NCBI RefSeq assembly: GCF_000940805.1
Contig: NZ_CP007142.1
Span: 2,642,593-2,706,592 of the forward strand
Length of the DNA: 64,000 bases
Direction of reading: 5' to 3'
DNA from: Gynuella sunshinyii YC6258
Lineage (GTDB): Bacteria > Pseudomonadota > Gammaproteobacteria > Pseudomonadales > Natronospirillaceae
Below the pieces are notes generated by a model. That model had not been told where the DNA came from and did no database searches. It saw only the letters and a list, made by a program, of their open reading frames with translations. Below are positions 1-7,755 of the stretch, piece after piece (position 1 is the stretch's first letter; every line of letters starts with the position of its first letter). The position numbers and the translations under genes are program-made.

Positions 1-212
1 GGCTATCAAATTTTTAGCACCAGACCCGCTTGCAGCATAAGGTTCATAGGATTTATCCAGTCGGCCTAAGTAAACCAGGTCGACTGTTCTTCAATCAAAG
101 CATTTGAAATCAGCGCGTCCTGGTTCACTCTGCATGTAGTTACTTATGCTGCATTTCAGCCTGATCACGGAAGGGCTGGAACAAAGTGTGTTCGTTTCTT
201 TCCCTGGAATGA
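1..212. other. Left-edge stretch without a supported gene
   Basis: No convincing gene is seen. On the + strand, the frame beginning at base 2 reads 12 codons (AIKFLAPDPLAA) to a TAA at 38-40. That could be the last residues of a gene entering from the left, but it is too short to judge. Minus-strand frames are broken by stops. The rest is probably the 3' flank of the ATP-grasp gene that ends at 213. Confidence 0.3.
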
Positions 213-1679
213 TTATTTGTCTGAACGACCATTTGCCAGTTCCAGGCGACGATAAAAATCTCCCATGATTGTCTGATACATTTTGTATCCGAGATGTTGG
301 TCTTCAACGCCTTTATCTATGCTCGGATTGTCATTGACCTCAATGACCATGACCCGATTTCCAGATTGTTTGATGTCCACACCAAATAAACCATCGCCCA
401 TACATCTGGCGGCTTTTACGGCAGTCTGAATGACTTTCTTAGGAACCTGATCAATGGAAAAGGCATCGGCAAGACCGGATTGATCATAGGCTTTACGGGC
501 CCCGTGGTTGTATATTTGCCAATGGCCTTTGGCCATAAAGTAACGGCAGGCAAAAAAAGCCTGCTCGTTCAGCACGCCGATACGCCAGTCAAAGTCAGTG
601 GGGACAAACTCCTGTATCAAAATAATCGCGGAGGACTCCAGCATCAGGGCCATTTTGGTTTGTAGCTCTTCGGCTGTTCTGGCTTTTTCAACACCAATGG
701 AAAAGGCACCATCCGGAATTTTCACAATAGCCGGCAAACCAATCTGCTCGATAATCTTGTCTACATCAGGTAAACGATGTTTCATCAATAACAGTGATTT
801 GGGGGTGGGGACTTTGTTTCTGGTTAGTACCTCATGGAGGTACACTTTATTGGCACAGGTCAGGATCGCTGAAGGAGAATCAATGACCACCAGATTGTTT
901 CTTTCTGCAATCTGGGCGCAACGATAGGTATCGTGTGTGACCGATGTGGTTTGGCGAATAAACAACGCATCGTACTGAGGGATTCGATCCGCATCCCGGG
1001 TGGTAATGAAATCGACATCCAAACCCGTCTCCTTGGCTGCTTTTTCAAACAGTTTTAAAGCTCCTTGGTTCGAAGGTGGCAGTAGCTCGTCAGGATTGAC
1101 CAGAATCGCCAGATCATACTGATATTTACGGGAACTGCTTTTACGCCACACTTTACGACTGAAAATATCAAGAGCATCGGCAAACAGTGTTTGCTGGTGA
1201 TCGTCCAACTGGTCTATAGAAATGATAGAGACATTTTCCAGTGACCAGATGTTTTTGCTCAGTCGTTTAAAATGAGTTCTGAGTGCCGGAAAACGAAAGC
1301 GTTCAAACAAATGTCGGGTGAGTGCATTCAATTCTTTAACGGCGCTCTTACCGAAAAATATTTCCAGTTCAAACTGATGATCGTTAGCGTGGTGTTCAAG
1401 TAACTTTCCGAACTTTCGCTCCAGTACGTTGCCTTTTTCATAATTATGAAATTCTGTGATGGATCGTACCGATGGGAACGGCAGTTCACCTCGGGCCTCG
1501 GCCAATAATGAACCGTAATAGCCGCTACTCTGATAGCTGAAGTCCCGGCACAGGTTAATAACATAACCAATATCCGGTATCGGTGCTGCCAGATAATCGT
1601 TGATTTCGGTAACGTGCCTGTCTTGATAAAACGGTGTCCAGTCAGACAGTTGATCCACCAGGATCAATAGTGATTTCAT
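213..1679 (-). CDS. RimK-like ATP-grasp ligase with N-terminal RLAN-type domain
   Basis: Predicted 488-residue cytoplasmic ATP-dependent carboxylate-amine ligase. Residues about 1-160 resemble the RLAN (RimK-like ATP-grasp N-terminal) domain. From about 190 the protein has the RimK layout: pre-ATP-grasp region, a lysine in VKIPDG (about 320), the QEF adenine-binding segment (356-358), GVDI (432-435) and the Mg-binding EVNDNPS motif (447-453). RimK family enzymes add glutamate or other amino acids to protein or peptide termini; the substrate here is unknown. It lies 15 bp downstream of the DUF1704 metallopeptidase gene, so the two are very likely co-transcribed, and a GNAT-C39 peptidase gene is divergent. 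It is longer than RimK itself (about 300 aa) because of the extra N-terminal domain. Fold call is firm, biological role is inference. Confidence 0.88.
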   Translation of the reverse strand: MKSLLILVDQLSDWTPFYQDRHVTEINDYLAAPIPDIGYVINLCRDFSYQSSGYYGSLLAEARGELPFPSVRSITEFHNYEKGNVLERKFGKLLEHHANDHQFELEIFFGKSAVKELNALTRHLFERFRFPALRTHFKRLSKNIWSLENVSIISIDQLDDHQQTLFADALDIFSRKVWRKSSSRKYQYDLAILVNPDELLPPSNQGALKLFEKAAKETGLDVDFITTRDADRIPQYDALFIRQTTSVTHDTYRCAQIAERNNLVVIDSPSAILTCANKVYLHEVLTRNKVPTPKSLLLMKHRLPDVDKIIEQIGLPAIVKIPDGAFSIGVEKARTAEELQTKMALMLESSAIILIQEFVPTDFDWRIGVLNEQAFFACRYFMAKGHWQIYNHGARKAYDQSGLADAFSIDQVPKKVIQTAVKAARCMGDGLFGVDIKQSGNRVMVIEVNDNPSIDKGVEDQHLGYKMYQTIMGDFYRRLELANGRSDK

Positions 1680-1694
1680 AAGTATGCCTTTCAG

Positions 1695-2972
1695 TTAAAA
1701 CAGATGAGCATAGTCCTGCTCCAGTTTTTCAAATGACAGATTGCCAATGAATTTACCGAAACTCAGCCATGCAGCCAGACCTCTGAAGTCTGAAAAATGG
1801 GGTGGAATAAACGAAGGAGCCATGATGGTCCCGTTGTCCAGCAGTTCAGTGTAGCTTTTAAAGTCGTCGAGATTGATCTTTCCGCACATCAGAATAGGTA
1901 ATCGATCTATTCTGCCCAACTGTATTGCCACTCTAATCAGATTGTAGACCAGCACAAACCCCTTGATATAAGAGATATCTTTGGTGAACGGCAGACCGGT
2001 AGGAACGGAACCGCGAAACGCTCTGCTGGTAATAGTGAAAGCATCCGGAGCGGGGATACCTTTGTCGGTAAAATAACGATAAATCTCGACAAAATCGGCC
2101 CCGTCAGTGGCCATTGTGGCGGCTCGGATGCGGCTGACCAGTTTGCTCAGACGTTCGGGGGTAGAATGCAATGTGATAATTTCGGTTAATACTGCCAGGC
2201 CTTCCTGAGTAACGGTGGCTGAAGGTGTTCCCTTGGCAAGTGCTTTTAAATAAGGTTGGCTGAGACCGTTAAACGTCGTACCCAAATGAATCCAACCTTC
2301 GTGTACTTCGAGAATTTCCAGCTCTCTCATAGAGAACATGGCATCTTTGTTTATTTTGATGGTATCACTGCCAGCTGCGGCGTCAGAAACGATACCATCG
2401 CTAATCACTACTTTAACCGGAATACCTTTCATACTGGTGTTAAGTTTGTCTGCCAGTATGACAACGGCTTCTTCAGCAGTGAGGTTTTTTTCGTCCTGTG
2501 GCAGGAAGTCGTGACGCATACCTTCCAGTACTTTTTCCAGCATGATACCCAGTTCCGCCAAAGATGGTTCACCCGGATGAAAGACATCATGAGCACCTCC
2601 GTACAGCTCGGTGGACAAGGCATGAAAAGCTGGAGTTCCGCGCGCCTCAATCATCCTTAAAACAATTCTGAACTCACGACACATTTTGATGAGCAACGCA
2701 CCGGCTGGATTGAGTTGTCCAAGCTTTTTGGAAATTTCAGTTTCCAGGGTAAAGAAATCATGTTGCAGCTGCTGGGGGTCATAGCCCAGGTTTTTGCTCA
2801 AGTAGGTATCTTTGTTGATTTCTGGCAACACTTTGCCTTCCTGCTTCAGGAACTCCTGCCGGATATTGGCCGGCCAATTGATAGAGTCGAGAATGCGAAT
2901 CGGGCTCTGCAATGAATTGAGTTTTTCAGATAGTTCTTTGACGATCTGATTGAAATCAGTCAGTACGTTCAT
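1695..2972 (-). CDS. DUF1704 / QEGLA-motif metallopeptidase (MATCAP-like)
   Basis: 425 residues. It carries an HExxxH zinc motif (HEGWIH, residues 224-229) and the family-defining QEGLA motif (256-260), whose glutamate is a plausible third zinc ligand. Databases usually name such proteins 'flavohemoglobin expression-modulating QEGLA motif protein'. The eukaryotic DUF1704 members (KIAA0895L/MATCAP group) are tubulin carboxypeptidases, so a carboxypeptidase-like activity is a reasonable but unproven guess here. No signal peptide or membrane segment is seen, so it is probably cytoplasmic. It is the first gene of the minus-strand pair with the ATP-grasp ligase. The ATG at 2972 has only a weak ribosome-binding site. 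Confidence 0.85.
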   Translation of the reverse strand: MNVLTDFNQIVKELSEKLNSLQSPIRILDSINWPANIRQEFLKQEGKVLPEINKDTYLSKNLGYDPQQLQHDFFTLETEISKKLGQLNPAGALLIKMCREFRIVLRMIEARGTPAFHALSTELYGGAHDVFHPGEPSLAELGIMLEKVLEGMRHDFLPQDEKNLTAEEAVVILADKLNTSMKGIPVKVVISDGIVSDAAAGSDTIKINKDAMFSMRELEILEVHEGWIHLGTTFNGLSQPYLKALAKGTPSATVTQEGLAVLTEIITLHSTPERLSKLVSRIRAATMATDGADFVEIYRYFTDKGIPAPDAFTITSRAFRGSVPTGLPFTKDISYIKGFVLVYNLIRVAIQLGRIDRLPILMCGKINLDDFKSYTELLDNGTIMAPSFIPPHFSDFRGLAAWLSFGKFIGNLSFEKLEQDYAHLF

Positions 2973-3040
2973 GGTGTACTCTACGACAGCGGTCAGTTTG
3001 GAAATTATCGGTTATTTTTTAAAAAAGGAAATAATTATTA

Positions 3041-3070
3041 CTGAACTGGAGCAAATGCCAGGCTTATAAT
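3041..3070 (+). promoter_or_regulatory. Candidate sigma70 promoter for the GNAT-C39 gene
   Basis: A perfect -10 hexamer TATAAT lies at 3065-3070, with a weak -35 CTGAAC at 3041-3046 (18-bp spacer). It sits 33 bp upstream of the ATG at 3103, inside the 130-bp divergent intergenic region. An AT tract (TTTTTTAAAAAA, about 3015-3026) further upstream could act as an UP-like element. Confidence 0.5.
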
Positions 3071-3102
3071 TTATTGGCTGATATTTCTGTTTTGGAACTT
3101 AT

Positions 3103-4194
3103 ATGGATGCTATCCGTGCCGCTGCCGTCAGCGACATTGCCAGTCTGGTCAGGCTGGAAAATATGGTGTTTGACAGTGATCGTCTGAATGCGAGGCGATT
3201 TCGTTATTTTCTCCACAATGATAAGAGTGAGTTATGGGTGGTTGGCAAGCCTGTGACCGCATATGCATTAGTGATGTTTCATCGCGGAACTGGTTTGGCC
3301 AGGTTGTATTCCATTGCGGTTCATCCCGATAACCGGGGGAACGGAATTGCTTCGCTTCTGCTGGATCACATCGAACAGAGAGTGCTTGCACGAACCAGTC
3401 TGGTGTTGCGTCTTGAAGTTAAGGTGGATAATGAAGCGGCCATTCGTCTGTATCAAAAACGTGGTTATAAAAAAGTCGCTGATTTGAGCCATTACTACGA
3501 GGATGGCACCGATGGTTTGAAAATGGAGAAGCGGCTTCAGCCTATTGTCAAAGTGCCGGATAACGTTTGTTATTACCCTCAAAGTACTCCATTTACCTGT
3601 GGTCCGGCTTCTCTTCTGATGGCCATGCACAGCCTGAAACCAACAGTGACCATCAGCACTATTGAAGAGTTAAACATATGGCGGGAGTCAACGACTGTGT
3701 ACCTGACGACCGGCCATGGCGGCACCTCCCCACAGGGGCTGGCGCTGGCAGCAAAAAGTCGAGGTTTCGACGTGGAATTGTGGCTTTCGTCAACGGAGGT
3801 GCCATTTTTAAATTCTGTGCGGGACGCACATAAGAGAGAGGTGATGACATTGGTGGCTGAGGACTTTGATCGCCGCTGTCAGCAACAGGGGATTGTTCCA
3901 CAGCCTTTTCCGGCCAACCTCGACAAAATTGAAGAAACATTGCGTGATGGTGGCCGGATTTTATTGCTGATCAGTACGTATCGTTTGAATCGCAATAAAG
4001 CACCTCACTGGATCTGGTTGGTTGCCATGAATGATGAATATGCTTTTGTGAATGATCCGGATATCGATGACGACCAGGACAGCTTCGATAATTCTTTTGT
4101 GCCAATCTCCAGACTCAACCTGAACAAAATGATGCAGTATGGTAAAAATCAGCTAAAAGCAGCCGTGATTCTTAGGTCGGCAATTGGAACCTGA
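3103..4194 (+). CDS. GNAT acetyltransferase fused to C39-like (papain-fold) peptidase
   Basis: 363 residues in two domains. Residues 1-145 are a RimI-like GNAT N-acetyltransferase with the acetyl-CoA loop HPDNRGNGIA (about 74-83) and a typical NEAAIRLYQKRGY C-terminal segment. Residues about 150-355 form a C39-like cysteine peptidase: Cys166 in TPFTCGPAS, His302 in APHWIW and Asp318 or Asp320 in NDPDID as candidate triad residues. C39 peptidases normally cleave double-glycine leader peptides, but this one lacks any ABC transporter domain. It is transcribed divergently from the ATP-grasp/DUF1704 pair, a recurring neighbourhood for this fusion. It probably acetylates and/or cleaves the peptide or protein modified by its neighbours; the substrate is unknown. 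Confidence 0.88.
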   Translation: MDAIRAAAVSDIASLVRLENMVFDSDRLNARRFRYFLHNDKSELWVVGKPVTAYALVMFHRGTGLARLYSIAVHPDNRGNGIASLLLDHIEQRVLARTSLVLRLEVKVDNEAAIRLYQKRGYKKVADLSHYYEDGTDGLKMEKRLQPIVKVPDNVCYYPQSTPFTCGPASLLMAMHSLKPTVTISTIEELNIWRESTTVYLTTGHGGTSPQGLALAAKSRGFDVELWLSSTEVPFLNSVRDAHKREVMTLVAEDFDRRCQQQGIVPQPFPANLDKIEETLRDGGRILLLISTYRLNRNKAPHWIWLVAMNDEYAFVNDPDIDDDQDSFDNSFVPISRLNLNKMMQYGKNQLKAAVILRSAIGT

Positions 4195-4205
4195 TTGGGG
4201 TGAAG

Positions 4206-4231
4206 AGGCCCGAACCATTCGGTTTGGGCCT
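4206..4231. terminator. Convergent hairpin terminator
   Basis: An 11-bp inverted repeat (AGGCCCGAACC / GGTTTGGGCCT, one G-T pair) with an ATTC loop lies in the 47-bp gap between the ends of the GNAT-C39 gene (+) and pta (-). There is no clear T tract, so Rho-independent function is only probable. Confidence 0.6.
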
Positions 4232-4241
4232 GGAGGTGCTG

Positions 4242-6386
4242 TTATTCGAGGGCGAACTGATCAGCCTGGATGGCCGTCAGCGCGATGGTGTAGACAATGT
4301 CCTCAACCAATGCACCCCGGCTGAGGTCGTTTACCGGTTTTTTCAAACCCTGCAGCATCGGACCAATACTGACAACGTTGGCACTTCGCTGCACTGCTTT
4401 ATAGGTTGTGTTGCCGGTATTCAGATCCGGGAATACAAATACTGTGGCTTTTCCGGCGACCGGGCTGTCCGGTGCTTTTGATTTCGCCACACTGGAGATT
4501 GCTGCAGCATCGTACTGAAGTGGCCCGTCGATAATCAGATCAGGCCGTTTTTCTTTGGCAAGACGAGTGGCTTCACGCACTTTTTCGACATCGGTACCGG
4601 AACCTGATCCACCCGTGGAGTAACTGATCATCGCGATGCGCGGTTCAATACCAAATGCTTTGGCGGAATCCCCAGATTGGATCGCAATGTCTGCCAGCTG
4701 TTCTGCGGTTGGGTCAGGATTGACCGCGCAATCGCCGTAGACAAGTACCTGGTCAGGCAGCAACATGAAGAAGATCGATGAAACCAACGCGGCATCGGGC
4801 TTGGTTTTGATCAGCTGCAGGGCCGGACGAATGGTATTCGCGGTAGTATGAACCGCTCCACTGACCAGACCATCCACTTTATTCTGTGCCAACATCATCG
4901 TGCCTAATACCACGGCATCTTCCAGCAGGCTTTCAGCCATCGCTTCTGTCATCCCTTTGGCCTTACGTAGTTCTACCAGTGGGGCAACATAATGGCTGCG
5001 GATACTCTCCGGATCGATGATTTCCACCCCATCGGGGATTTCATAGCCCTGACTGCCGGCAAGACGTTGAATTTCCTGTTCCCGACCTAGCAGTACACAC
5101 CGGGCAATACCCTTGCTGGCAGAAATACAGGCCGCCTGGATCGTTCTTGGCTCTTCACCTTCAGGCAGGACAATGCGCTTGTGCGCGTGGTTGGCACGTT
5201 TTACCAGTAAATGGCGGAAAGCCGGTGGCGACAATCGTACTTCATGAGGCAGTTTTCCACGTTCAGCCAGCCATTCAGTTTCCAGTGACTGGGCCACTGC
5301 ATCCATAACTGCTTCCATCCGGGTGACATCGTCGGCCGGTACTTCTGTACTCATTTCATTAAGCAGTTGGGCTGTGACAAAGGTATTGGTACTGGTGAGC
5401 ATGATCGGCAGGCCAGTATTGATAGCACTTTGGCACAAATCAAAAATACGGCTGTCGGGTACCAGATCCCCAGTAAACAGAACACCAGCCAACGGCACAC
5501 CATTCAGTACAGACAGTGACGATGCGATGAAAATATCCTCACGATCACCAGGGGTTACCAACAGAGTTCCGGCTTTCAAGGTGTGTATCATGTTTGGCAC
5601 GGTACGCGCTGCCAGAGTGATCGAATTTACCCGGCGTTCGCGATAGTTGCCTTCAGAAATAATTCTGGCACCAAGATGACTGGCGATGTCAAAAGTTCTG
5701 GGGGCAACGAGAATGGGATTCCAGTGTATGATGCCCAGGCAGCGAAATGTTGGGTTATCAAATACCGGTAACTTGCGTTTCACGTCATCCAGGGTGTATT
5801 CCCGCACCTCAATGTTTTCTTCCTCATCCCGGGCCTGTACCTGCTGATGATCCACTGGTGGTGCGCCGACTTTGTTAAGAATACATCCGAGCAGTTTCGG
5901 GTTAGTCAGGCCACCAAACAGACTGGCGGTCATTTTGATCCGATCATTCAGTTGGGCTGATGAGTATTGGTTTTTGGCTGCCACCAGAATAATGTCACTG
6001 TTAAGTGTTTTGGCAATGACGGAATTTAGCCGGGCAATATAGTCTTCGTTGACCAGAGGAACCAACCCTTCCACAACCACTACATCAGCGTCCTGGGCTG
6101 ACTGTTGGTAGATACTGATGATTTCTTCCATCAGTTGATCTTCATGACCCAACGCCATTTGTTGTTGGGCATAAGTGAGACCTAATGGGGTTGCGGGTTG
6201 CAGTCCCACAGTTTCACGAATTAAATGGGTGGAGCGTTCCGGCCCGATATCCTTACCAAATACCTGGGCAATCGGTTTGCAAAAGGCAACTCTGACACCT
6301 AAACGATCAAGGGCGCGAACCAGACCCAGACAGACTGAAGTCAGACCTGTACCAGATGTCGTGGGCGCGATAAAAAAACTATGCAC
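4242..6386 (-). CDS. pta: Phosphate acetyltransferase
   Basis: 714 residues, the long form found in E. coli and Pseudomonas relatives. It interconverts acetyl-CoA + phosphate with acetyl-phosphate + CoA in the cytoplasm. Order of domains: N-terminal dethiobiotin-synthetase-like P-loop region (PTTSGTGLTS near residue 8), a central DRTGG domain (about 225-340) and the C-terminal PTA/PTB catalytic domain (about 385-710). The start is a GTG at 6386, with GGAGAA about 9 bp upstream. It lies 18 bp downstream of ackA, forming the usual ackA-pta operon for acetate overflow and acetyl-phosphate metabolism. Confidence 0.96.
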   Translation of the reverse strand: MHSFFIAPTTSGTGLTSVCLGLVRALDRLGVRVAFCKPIAQVFGKDIGPERSTHLIRETVGLQPATPLGLTYAQQQMALGHEDQLMEEIISIYQQSAQDADVVVVEGLVPLVNEDYIARLNSVIAKTLNSDIILVAAKNQYSSAQLNDRIKMTASLFGGLTNPKLLGCILNKVGAPPVDHQQVQARDEEENIEVREYTLDDVKRKLPVFDNPTFRCLGIIHWNPILVAPRTFDIASHLGARIISEGNYRERRVNSITLAARTVPNMIHTLKAGTLLVTPGDREDIFIASSLSVLNGVPLAGVLFTGDLVPDSRIFDLCQSAINTGLPIMLTSTNTFVTAQLLNEMSTEVPADDVTRMEAVMDAVAQSLETEWLAERGKLPHEVRLSPPAFRHLLVKRANHAHKRIVLPEGEEPRTIQAACISASKGIARCVLLGREQEIQRLAGSQGYEIPDGVEIIDPESIRSHYVAPLVELRKAKGMTEAMAESLLEDAVVLGTMMLAQNKVDGLVSGAVHTTANTIRPALQLIKTKPDAALVSSIFFMLLPDQVLVYGDCAVNPDPTAEQLADIAIQSGDSAKAFGIEPRIAMISYSTGGSGSGTDVEKVREATRLAKEKRPDLIIDGPLQYDAAAISSVAKSKAPDSPVAGKATVFVFPDLNTGNTTYKAVQRSANVVSIGPMLQGLKKPVNDLSRGALVEDIVYTIALTAIQADQFALE

Positions 6387-6404
6387 TTAACGTTTCTCCA
6401 ACTT

Positions 6405-7592
6405 CTATTTGGTTAATCTCAGACAATCCATAGCAATCATCAGTTCTTCGTTAGTTTGAATGACAATTGCGGGAGTACTGTCGGCCTTGGTGATCAGGCC
6501 ATTACTCTGTTTGCCGTTTTTCTGGTTGTATTCCGGCTCTGCTTCAAATCCCAGAATGGCCAGATTCTTGAGCGCCTGAGCCCGTACCGGTTCAGAGTTC
6601 TCGCCGATACCGCCGGTAAAAATGAGTGCATCGAGGCGGGTCAACGATGCAGCGAGACCGGCAATTTGCCGTGCCAAACGGAAACAGAAGACATCAATCG
6701 CGAGGCCTGCCTGCTGGTTACCGCTGTCTCGTGCCTCGACCAGAGTACGCATGTCGTTACTTATGCCAGACAGTCCCAATAATCCGGATTCTTTATTTAA
6801 CATGTTGGTGATCTGTTCAATTGACCATGACATTTTCTTCGCCAGGAACTGATGCAGGCTTGGATCCACGTCTCCGGAACGGGTTCCCATCATTAAGCCT
6901 TCGAGAGGCGTCAGTCCCATGGTTGTGTCAACGCAATGCCCATTAATCACGGCCGCCGCACTGCATCCATTTCCCAGGTGTGCGCTGATAACCTGGTGAT
7001 CATTGGGGTCCAGGCCCAACTGCTGAACCGCTTCGTTAACCACATAGCGGTGGCTTGTACCATGTGCACCATAACGACGAATGCTGTGATCTTTATAGAG
7101 ATAGTAAGGAATGGGATAAAGGTACGCTTTTGGTGCGAGCGTCTGATGGAAGGCGGTGTCAAAAACCATCACCTGTGGCAGGGCCGGGAACAAGGTGCTG
7201 ATGACCTTGATTCCGAGCACAGCAGCGGGATTATGCAATGGCGCAAAATCGTTATACTGTTCCAACTTGCTCAGGTTTTCCGGGGTCACGACGATGGAGT
7301 CTGAAAAGGCTTCACCACCGTTTACAACCCGGTGCCCAACCACGGCGACATCCTCAAAGCTCAGACCGAAATCTGCCAGGGAATTACATAAAGTACTGAT
7401 GGCAGTTTCGTGATCAGCTGAGGGAATTTGTTTAGTGGTTTTACTGGTCTGAGTTTTAAAGGTAATTTCGGCATCTACCTGCCCAAGTCTTTCGGCAATA
7501 CCGGAAAGCAATAAATCATGAGATTCGGCGTTGAATATTGAAAACTTAAAAGATGAGCTACCGCTGTTGAATACCAATACCTGTTGGCTCAT
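6405..7592 (-). CDS. ackA: Acetate kinase
   Basis: 395 residues; converts acetyl-phosphate + ADP to acetate + ATP. Visible family motifs are VFNSGSSSFKFS at the N-terminus, HRVVNGG, FDTAFH, GAHGTSHRYV and SAHLGNGCS (ASKHA-fold phosphate and substrate loops). An upstream in-frame extension to 7703 exists, but the ATG at 7592 is preferred: it has AAGGA 9 bp upstream and gives the family's normal N-terminus and length. First gene of ackA-pta. Confidence 0.96.
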   Translation of the reverse strand: MSQQVLVFNSGSSSFKFSIFNAESHDLLLSGIAERLGQVDAEITFKTQTSKTTKQIPSADHETAISTLCNSLADFGLSFEDVAVVGHRVVNGGEAFSDSIVVTPENLSKLEQYNDFAPLHNPAAVLGIKVISTLFPALPQVMVFDTAFHQTLAPKAYLYPIPYYLYKDHSIRRYGAHGTSHRYVVNEAVQQLGLDPNDHQVISAHLGNGCSAAAVINGHCVDTTMGLTPLEGLMMGTRSGDVDPSLHQFLAKKMSWSIEQITNMLNKESGLLGLSGISNDMRTLVEARDSGNQQAGLAIDVFCFRLARQIAGLAASLTRLDALIFTGGIGENSEPVRAQALKNLAILGFEAEPEYNQKNGKQSNGLITKADSTPAIVIQTNEELMIAMDCLRLTK

Positions 7593-7622
7593 TAATGTAT
7601 TCCTTAGTCTTGATACAGAAGG

Positions 7623-7640
7623 CAGCCGCCTAGGCGACTG
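7623..7640. promoter_or_regulatory. Dyad in the ackA leader
   Basis: A perfect 10-bp palindrome CGCCTAGGCG (7627-7636), extended by matching CAG/CTG arms, lies 30 bp upstream of the ackA start in the ackA/M23-hydrolase divergent region. It could be an operator or a 5'-UTR hairpin. No known regulator consensus is recognised. Confidence 0.3.
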
Positions 7641-7755
7641 ATGAGTTATGTAGAGCGTCTGGGATGAAAATTTTTCCAGAGTGATCCACTGATGAATATA
7701 CAATCAGTATAGTATAGGTATGGGAAGCAATCTCAATAGTGACATAAGGCAAACG

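Noticed and set aside
7593-7703. N-terminal extension of ackA
   Set aside because: Adds 37 residues not found in acetate kinases; ATG 7592 has a good ribosome-binding site.
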